Both the position numbers and the translations under genes were made by a program. Positions 32,733 to 37,761 of a stretch of 37,761 nucleotides of DNA are shown piece by piece (positions within the stretch are counted from its first letter, which is position 1; each line of letters begins with the position of its first letter). Source of the stretch: Candidatus Aenigmatarchaeota archaeon (GTDB taxonomy: Archaea; Aenigmatarchaeota; Aenigmatarchaeia; CG10238-14); assembly GCA_018920345.1 (NCBI GenBank), contig JAHLMN010000003.1, forward strand, positions 1-37,761, written 5' to 3'. Under the pieces are notes generated by a model. The model was given only the letters and a program-made list of their open reading frames with translations. It was not told the DNA's origin and did no database searches.

Positions 32733-33236
32733 ATGAGAGGTTCAATTAGTTTAGTAATAACTATAATATTTACTGTCATGATTATTATTTCTATAATAAT
32801 GTTTTTTCCATCTATAAAAAACACTTTTACATATAACTGTGTCAATATAGTAACTCAAAAGCTCGATTTAATAAAGATTAGATCGTGTGAAATGACTGAC
32901 ATTGATTTAGAATATATAGAAAAAATAGATTTATCTTGTTTAGAAAAAATTACATACGTAGAAAATCAAAACAGCCCACAACTATTATTAAAGGTTAGAG
33001 ATAGAGACAAAGATTATGTATATAAAACAACATGTGAAGACGGACAGTATGGAAATGTAGAATTTGATTTTTCTTCAGCTGGAAACAAAAATGAACTCAA
33101 AATAGATAGAGAAAAATACAATTTTTTAATTTCGCCTTTTAAAATAAAACTAGTTTTTTGTGAAGGAAATGAAAATTGCTATAATATGAATGAGGAACAA
33201 TGTTCAAAAAATACAGAATGTAGGGTCATAGATTAG
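32733..33236 (+). CDS. Pilin-like membrane protein (RG-SIS type) with soluble domain
   Basis: This 167-residue protein begins MRGSISLVITIIFTVMIIIS, an R-G signal directly before a hydrophobic helix as in archaeal prepilins. A soluble, probably beta-rich domain follows (LDLIKIRSCEMTDIDLEYI, LLLKVRDRDKDYVYKTTCED, SPFKIKLVFCEG) with about eight cysteines and a C-terminal NMNEEQCSKNTECRVID. The next gene begins 1 bp after the stop. Role inferred from motif and operon. Confidence 0.7.
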   Translation: MRGSISLVITIIFTVMIIISIIMFFPSIKNTFTYNCVNIVTQKLDLIKIRSCEMTDIDLEYIEKIDLSCLEKITYVENQNSPQLLLKVRDRDKDYVYKTTCEDGQYGNVEFDFSSAGNKNELKIDREKYNFLISPFKIKLVFCEGNENCYNMNEEQCSKNTECRVID

Positions 33237-33237
33237 T

Positions 33238-33681
33238 ATGAGCGAGGAAAACATTTCAGAGCCAATAAATTTTTACATAATTGTTTTTGGTTTAATTGTC
33301 ATTTCCATAGTAATACTAATACCTATAATAAATTCAATAAATGTTTTTATCTATTTCTTTTCAAAATCAAATTCAGAATATGTTAGCGAAATGATAACAG
33401 AATTAGTTACTGTTTCTTCTGGTGTGCCTGGAGATGTAGAAATAAAATTTGTCAAGCCATCAGAAAATAAATATAATATAATGTTTAATCAAAAAATGGT
33501 TTATGTAGAAATGTATGATTACAAAAAACCATTAGGTATTTCCGATGATTTAATTGAAGAAATGTCAAAAAAAAGCTATTATTCATCTGCAGTAAACTTT
33601 ACTTCAAACAATATATTAGATTTCAATTTAATAAAAATTAGAAAGAGCAAAGAAATAAATATAGAATCTATAGGAAGTTGA
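33238..33681 (+). CDS. Single-span membrane protein of the filament operon
   Basis: This 147-residue protein has a short acidic N-terminus (MSEENISEPINF), one membrane helix (YIIVFGLIVISIVILIPIINSI), and an outer domain with VTVSSGVPGDVEIKFVKPSENKYNIMF. No K-G motif precedes the helix, so it is probably not processed by a prepilin peptidase. The segment SSGVPGDVEIKFVKP resembles domains in other archaeal pilin-cluster proteins, but I cannot name one. It is packed 1 bp from the gene before and 3 bp from the one after. Confidence 0.68.
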   Translation: MSEENISEPINFYIIVFGLIVISIVILIPIINSINVFIYFFSKSNSEYVSEMITELVTVSSGVPGDVEIKFVKPSENKYNIMFNQKMVYVEMYDYKKPLGISDDLIEEMSKKSYYSSAVNFTSNNILDFNLIKIRKSKEINIESIGS

Positions 33682-33684
33682 ATT

Positions 33685-34566
33685 ATGAGTAAAGGAACAT
33701 CTTTGGCAATAGGTATAGGAGAATTTATATCACTTCTAGTTTTGATAGGAATAATTCTTTTAATAATAAGTTTTGTTTTCAGAGATGTTTTAGTTTTAAA
33801 GATAGAAAAAGAAAACTATATAGAAAAAGGAAAAACAATAAATCTAGCAAATTCTATAATAACTGAATCTAACATAGTTTCTTTAGACGAATTAGGTCAA
33901 AAAAGAAAAGGAATAATAAATATAACAGAATTAGAAAAAGTAAGTAATATTGAAAAACCTTTAAAATGTTGTGAATATGTTGATTATGATTATTATGCTA
34001 ATATAAAAATTAATTCAAAAAATCAAAATTATTTAATAGGATACAAGTTTAATGATTTAAAAGAATTATTTCAGTTGGAAAAAATTTGTATTAAAAATAC
34101 CGAATCTAAAACTTTAGAAAAAATAAAAATTCCTTTAATTGTTCAGGATCAAGATAAAATGTATGATGCGTCAATGGAAATATCTTTAGCAAAAACTCCT
34201 ATAAGTTATATAGCAACAGAATTAAATGTTGCTTGTATAAAAGATAATTATCAAAATACTATACCTATTTATGGTTTTAATCAATACCATTTTTGGATAG
34301 AAAAAAAAGACAATACTTATACTGTTTGTACTAGGACATATAAAGATGTTTTTATGTGTAAAGATGTTTTTTGTGAAAAAAATATTAAAGTGAAAAAAAT
34401 AGAAGGTGATTGCAGAAATGATGATAAAAAATGTTTAAAAGGATGTAGTTATTTTTTTGATAACGATTGCAAATTGGAATCTTGTGGTGTAGCAAAAATA
34501 ATATCAAAGAGCAATGAGGTAGTAATATGTTTTGCAAATACAGAAAAGGAATTGGAACAATGCTAG
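33685..34566 (+). CDS. Pilin-like membrane protein (KG-TS type) with Cys-containing domain
   Basis: This 293-residue protein begins MSKGTSLAIGIGEFISLLVL; the KG plus hydrophobic helix with a Glu early in the mature part is pilin-like. The outer domain contains repeated Cys (PLKCCEYVDY, VCTRTYKDVFMCKDVFC, CRNDDKKCLKGCSYFFDNDC). The domain is predicted mixed alpha/beta and no family is recognised. Its 3' end overlaps the next gene by 40 bp, unusually long for this window. Part of the same operon as the filament motor. Confidence 0.7.
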   Translation: MSKGTSLAIGIGEFISLLVLIGIILLIISFVFRDVLVLKIEKENYIEKGKTINLANSIITESNIVSLDELGQKRKGIINITELEKVSNIEKPLKCCEYVDYDYYANIKINSKNQNYLIGYKFNDLKELFQLEKICIKNTESKTLEKIKIPLIVQDQDKMYDASMEISLAKTPISYIATELNVACIKDNYQNTIPIYGFNQYHFWIEKKDNTYTVCTRTYKDVFMCKDVFCEKNIKVKKIEGDCRNDDKKCLKGCSYFFDNDCKLESCGVAKIISKSNEVVICFANTEKELEQC

Positions 34567-35078
34567 GTATAGCAATATTTTTAGTAGTTTTGGCTATTTG
34601 CTTAGCTTTATTTATAAAATTTTTTAGATATACAATAGTAATATCTGAGCGAGAAGATATAAAAAAAGATAGAGATTCTTTATTGTTTCTTTCCATAATA
34701 AACAAAGAATATACCTATGGAAATTTTGTTGTTGCTTTGTCGACTGATCCAGAAAAAACAATTGATGAAATAAGTCAATATATAAAAAAATTCTCATCTA
34801 TAGAATCTGTTCAAACAAATAACCCTCCTCTTAGCAGACCTCAACAAACAATTCAACCTTATTATACAAACCCTCCTCTTAGCAACACACAAATGAGCAT
34901 ATATTATTATTATAATTTTAATGGAAAAGAGGCCACAATATATTATATATCGAATGGGCTTTGTTTTAATGAGCCAATGAAATGTAAAAAATACACATAT
35001 ATAAACAGAATTCCAATACCAAAAATATACGATGGCAAAGAATTTGTAAGCGAGGGTATATTTATAAGTTTTGCGTGA
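34527..35078 (+). CDS. Pilin-like membrane protein (RKG-IG type)
   Basis: This 183-residue protein begins MFCKYRKGIGTMLGIAIFLV; R-K-G before the helix fits a class III signal peptide, which favours this ATG even though it overlaps the previous gene by 40 bp. A later ATG at 34560 would drop the K-G motif. The soluble part has a Pro-rich stretch with a repeated NPPLS (residues 99-103 and 115-119 region), then a Tyr-rich segment and a beta-like end. It continues directly into the next gene, with the stop TGA a few bases before its ATG. Confidence 0.68.
   Translation: MFCKYRKGIGTMLGIAIFLVVLAICLALFIKFFRYTIVISEREDIKKDRDSLLFLSIINKEYTYGNFVVALSTDPEKTIDEISQYIKKFSSIESVQTNNPPLSRPQQTIQPYYTNPPLSNTQMSIYYYYNFNGKEATIYYISNGLCFNEPMKCKKYTYINRIPIPKIYDGKEFVSEGIFISFA
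34821..34884 (+). repeat. 16-bp direct repeat inside a pilin-like gene
   Basis: The sequence aaccctcctcttagca occurs at 34821-34836 and again at 34869-34884, a 48-bp offset that keeps frame. Both copies encode NPPLS within the Pro-rich linker of the pilin-like protein. Its GC content exceeds the surrounding sequence. Confidence 0.85.
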
Positions 35079-35082
35079 TCAA

Positions 35083-36045
35083 ATGAAAGGAATTAGTTTT
35101 ATTGTACCATTAATAATATTGCTTTTGTTAGTTTCTGTTTTATCGGCTTTCTTTGCATTTCAAAGTAATATTATAATAAAAAAAAGAGAATTCCAAAATA
35201 AAATATTGATTTTAGGTGACAGAATAGAATCTATTGGAAATATAATAAGACAATCTTCAGATTTGGCGACAATTCAAGCAATATACGATGCTGGCAGTTT
35301 CAATTTAGCTATAGATAATGATATAAAGTACAATGATAATGAAAATTTGCCATATTGGGATAATGAAATAAATGAATATATGAAAAAATCTATTTTAAAA
35401 ATATCTGAAATTTATTTTTATAATTATGAAAAAGAATTTGAAAAATATTTCAATGATTTGAACAATAAAAACAAAAATAATTATTGGAAAGTTTATTGGG
35501 AAAAAGACATAAAGATAGAAAAATTTAATGAAGATGAAATATCAATAAATTTCGGAACATTTAATATAACATATTCAGATGATCAGATAAAAATATCAAA
35601 AAAATATCCTATATTGTCTCATGTTAAAACTAATTTTGTCAAAATGTTAAATTACGCAAATGAAAATTACCATAAATTTAAAGATGAAAATTTAGATGCT
35701 TCAATGAAATCAGAAGATTTTACTGTAAAAATAGAGCCTAGATCAGATTATGTAAAAGTTTCTATAAAAGAAATTTCAAAAAGAAAATTATATATAATTG
35801 AAAAAAAGACCCAGAATTACGACAGTATAACTTTGAATTTCGTTATAGATAAATCAAAATGTTTTTGCCCAACAATGTATTGTACAGGCGGCTGCTGGTA
35901 TGGTTCGAGTGGCCCTTTTGAATGTCCAGGATCATGCAGTCCTAAAGGTGAAAATGTAAAAAATTTAAAAAACATAAAAAATTGCGGCGAGATTTATATA
36001 TTATCTAACATAGATCATTCTTGTGAAATTTTTCAAACTAATTGA
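35083..36045 (+). CDS. Pilin-like membrane protein (KG-IS type) with Cys-rich C-terminus
   Basis: I start at the ATG at 35083 (320 residues, MKGISFIVPLIILLLLVSVL); the track TTG at 35071 adds four residues before the pilin-like motif. The K-G-I-S start plus helix matches the first small gene of this series. A long, highly charged Asn/Lys-rich domain follows, likely helical at first (RIESIGNIIRQSSDLATIQAI), then beta-rich. The C-terminus has a compact Cys cluster (CFCPTMYCTGGCWYGSSGPF, ECPGSCSP). It is the last gene of the operon and ends 13 bp from the convergent M23 gene. Confidence 0.7.
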   Translation: MKGISFIVPLIILLLLVSVLSAFFAFQSNIIIKKREFQNKILILGDRIESIGNIIRQSSDLATIQAIYDAGSFNLAIDNDIKYNDNENLPYWDNEINEYMKKSILKISEIYFYNYEKEFEKYFNDLNNKNKNNYWKVYWEKDIKIEKFNEDEISINFGTFNITYSDDQIKISKKYPILSHVKTNFVKMLNYANENYHKFKDENLDASMKSEDFTVKIEPRSDYVKVSIKEISKRKLYIIEKKTQNYDSITLNFVIDKSKCFCPTMYCTGGCWYGSSGPFECPGSCSPKGENVKNLKNIKNCGEIYILSNIDHSCEIFQTN

Positions 36046-36058
36046 ATTGTTTTCATAA

Positions 36059-37761
36059 TTATGTCAGTGGATCATCACAATTTCCACTATTTTGATCTAC
36101 TCTGTCATATTCTTTATATCTTTTACAAGTTTCTACAGTAACTTCACAAGGACCACAATCTTTAAGGAATAAACAAGGGTTAATAGAATTTTGAACATAA
36201 TTTTGGGATTCTCTTATTTCGAAATGTAAATGGGGGCCAGTACTTGTTCCACTACAACCATCAGCACCACCACTATATCCTATTATATCACCTGCATTAA
36301 CAGGATCACCAACTTTAACGTTTATTCCATCACATTTAAGATGACCGTATAAAGAATAATATTTATTTCCATCTATAGTATGCTCGATTACTACACGATT
36401 TCCAAAACCATCATTAAAATATCCTGCTCTAACAACAATACCATCTTGAATAGCATGAACAGGTGTACCTTCAACAACACCTAAATCAATACCAGAATGA
36501 AAATATCTATCTGTTCTCCAACCAAAACATGAACTAAACCTTCCACTTCCTTCAAGAGGATGATATGCAACTAATTCACTTTGCTCTAAAATTTCATTAC
36601 TTCTACAACATACAGCATCTACTTGATTGCATGTACCAGAAATTTCTGAATATCCATCAGGGCAAGAATATTTAACACATATATCAGGATATGAACAAAC
36701 TCTAGTTGATTCTGTTGATGTTTCTTCTTGACTAGAATACTTTGCACAATTTTTGGCTCTTAAGTATGTGTTTTCTTTAAAATTATAAAGATATAATATG
36801 TCAGTTGTTAAAAAAGATTCTTTTTCAGTTTCATCATATTTATTTATATTTATTTTTGCTTTACATTCTATGTTATAAGAATTTTTTTCTGAAATTACTA
36901 AATTTTGATTTATTTTTAATTTTATACATTTTGCTGCATCAGGTGAATTACAATCACGAGAAAAATCTATTTTTTTACGATAACTATCTTCACAACTAAT
37001 TATATCGACATAATCTCTTTGTACCAAAAGTTTAATATCCTTAATATTTACAAAGCCTTTTTCATTATTCTTAATATTTATTTGAATTGAAAAATCATCA
37101 GCATACTCTTGAGTTACAATATGAGGCTGAGAGTAAATAAAAACATCTAAAGGCCCTGGTGAAGATATACTTTGAAAAGAAAGGCTACTAATATAACTCT
37201 CATATCTTTTATCTAGTTCATTCATTCTATAGTTAGGTAATATTAAAAAACTAGATTTTCCTCTAGATATTTGTTCTGTATTTAAAATTACATAAAAATA
37301 AATAAAACCTCTACATTTTGATGGTAAAGCTTCAAAATCTATTGTTTGAGGATATATTCTATTATCAGGTGGTATAATTATTTCTTTATTTAATGTAGCA
37401 ATTTTTGTAAAAGTATTTTCTGTTAATAAATATTCATCATTTTCTAATTCAGAAGAAGAAGCTATAACATCAATTTTATTTATTTTTATATCATATATAT
37501 AACTTCCTAGATACTTTTTATAATATTCAGAAGGTATATTTTGATTTCTTAAGAAAAATTTGAATTTATATCCTTCACCTGCTATAGGCATAGCATTACT
37601 TCCATATGTGGGATCTTCAAATTTAATTTCAATATTTTTGTAAAGACCTGCTTTTTTAGAATCTTTGGGTAGACATTCATCAAAATTATATTCAATTAAC
37701 GAGTGAGATGGGTAAAGTCCGCTGGACAGGACATCCCTTCGTTGATGCAGGCTTGGCAGCA
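36059..37761 (-). CDS. M23 metallopeptidase-domain surface protein, N-terminus beyond right edge
   Basis: The track starts this at 37591, but the frame is open upstream to the window edge and reads like real protein back to about 37693 (EYNFDECLPKDSKKAGLYKN). The true start lies further on or is lost. The N-terminal two-thirds is a beta-rich binding region without visible signal peptide. Near the C-terminus comes an M23/LytM domain: RYFHSGIDLG (His and Asp zinc ligands), YSLYGHL, and GPHLHFE (HxH), so it looks catalytically complete. A short Cys-rich tail follows. M23 enzymes cut glycyl or peptide cross-bridges in bacterial murein. Archaea lack murein, so the target is probably another cell. 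Bases beyond about 37700 may not belong to this gene. Confidence 0.8.
   Translation of the reverse strand, partial: LPSLHQRRDVLSSGLYPSHSLIEYNFDECLPKDSKKAGLYKNIEIKFEDPTYGSNAMPIAGEGYKFKFFLRNQNIPSEYYKKYLGSYIYDIKINKIDVIASSSELENDEYLLTENTFTKIATLNKEIIIPPDNRIYPQTIDFEALPSKCRGFIYFYVILNTEQISRGKSSFLILPNYRMNELDKRYESYISSLSFQSISSPGPLDVFIYSQPHIVTQEYADDFSIQINIKNNEKGFVNIKDIKLLVQRDYVDIISCEDSYRKKIDFSRDCNSPDAAKCIKLKINQNLVISEKNSYNIECKAKININKYDETEKESFLTTDILYLYNFKENTYLRAKNCAKYSSQEETSTESTRVCSYPDICVKYSCPDGYSEISGTCNQVDAVCCRSNEILEQSELVAYHPLEGSGRFSSCFGWRTDRYFHSGIDLGVVEGTPVHAIQDGIVVRAGYFNDGFGNRVVIEHTIDGNKYYSLYGHLKCDGINVKVGDPVNAGDIIGYSGGADGCSGTSTGPHLHFEIRESQNYVQNSINPCLFLKDCGPCEVTVETCKRYKEYDRVDQNSGNCDDPLT
37708..37761 (+). 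CDS. Start of possible Cas8/Cst1-like CRISPR protein, cut by right edge
   Basis: The last 54 bp on the plus strand read MGKVRWTGHPFVDAGLAA, preceded by GAGTGAG as a possible ribosome binding site. The stretch WTGHPFVDAG resembles, from memory, the N-terminus of type I-B Cas8/Cst1 (CXXC-type) proteins. Only 18 residues are visible, so the call is tentative. The segment is about 56% GC against roughly 30% elsewhere, and it lies antisense to the open frame of the M23 gene. It may be foreign DNA or an assembly join. Confidence 0.35.
   Translation, partial: MGKVRWTGHPFVDAGLAA

Noticed and set aside
37589-37591. ATG at 37591 as the true start of the M23 protein
   Set aside because: The frame upstream is open and protein-like, and no signal peptide follows this ATG, as would be expected for a surface enzyme.

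Overview
This AT-rich window (roughly 30% GC by eye) is archaeal. It encodes archaeal/eukaryotic-type ribosomal proteins (eL18, eS27, eL42, eS17), aIF2-beta, a GINS subunit, diphthine synthase, an archaeal-type GlyRS, a PIN-ATPase-KH protein and a beta-CASP RNase. Genes are short and tightly packed, with frequent 4-20 nt overlaps, and the DNA primase is a single PriS/PriL-CTD fusion chain. Together with the many small secreted and membrane proteins this points to a DPANN archaeon. I cannot name the phylum from sequence alone. Many starts carry a GGTGA-like ribosome binding site, while several first genes look leaderless behind a TATA box.

Layout. Positions 1-2800 (minus) hold two secreted, sequon-rich beta-helix surface proteins, the first cut by the left edge. 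Positions 2800-7200 (minus) hold aIF2-beta, an RPA32-like OB protein, a small membrane protein plus a Cys-repeat secreted protein, a membrane-anchored winged-helix protein and the eL18-uL13-uS9 operon. A tRNA-Gly(CCC) follows at 7.3-7.4 kb. Positions 7.4-12.6 kb (plus) carry a beta-CASP RNase, small unknown proteins, an RtcA-like cyclase, a sugar nucleotidyltransferase and ornithine carbamoyltransferase. Positions 12.6-16.4 kb (minus) are an information-processing block: GlyRS, eS27, eL42, GINS, fused primase. eS17 and a small membrane protein diverge from it, followed by a candidate C/D-box sRNA. Positions 17-24.1 kb contain PINA-type ATPase, a 45-aa TFIIB-like zinc ribbon, HisRS, patatin, an M50-like membrane protein with a destroyed HExxH, a VTT/DedA protein, Trm5-family methyltransferase, Dph5 and a DUF357 protein.

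The most interesting part is 24.1-37.7 kb. A 746-aa secretion ATPase and a 671-aa TadC/FlaJ-like membrane platform head a plus-strand operon. It continues with ten small or medium single-span membrane proteins, six of which begin with a K/R-G motif before a hydrophobic helix, like type IV pilins. One operon member has tandem CC-containing cysteine repeats. Diverging from the ATPase are two coiled-coil proteins and two tandem paralogous polytopic membrane proteins sharing a GLLRKSKIFG signature. A large M23 metallopeptidase-domain protein lies convergent at the far end. I read this as a divergent type IV filament or secretion apparatus of a DPANN archaeon with largely undescribed subunits.

At the extreme right edge the composition jumps to about 56% GC over 61 bp. 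The plus strand there begins a reading frame resembling the N-terminus of a Cas8/Cst1-like protein, while the M23 gene remains open through it in antisense. This is either a junction with foreign DNA or an assembly chimera.
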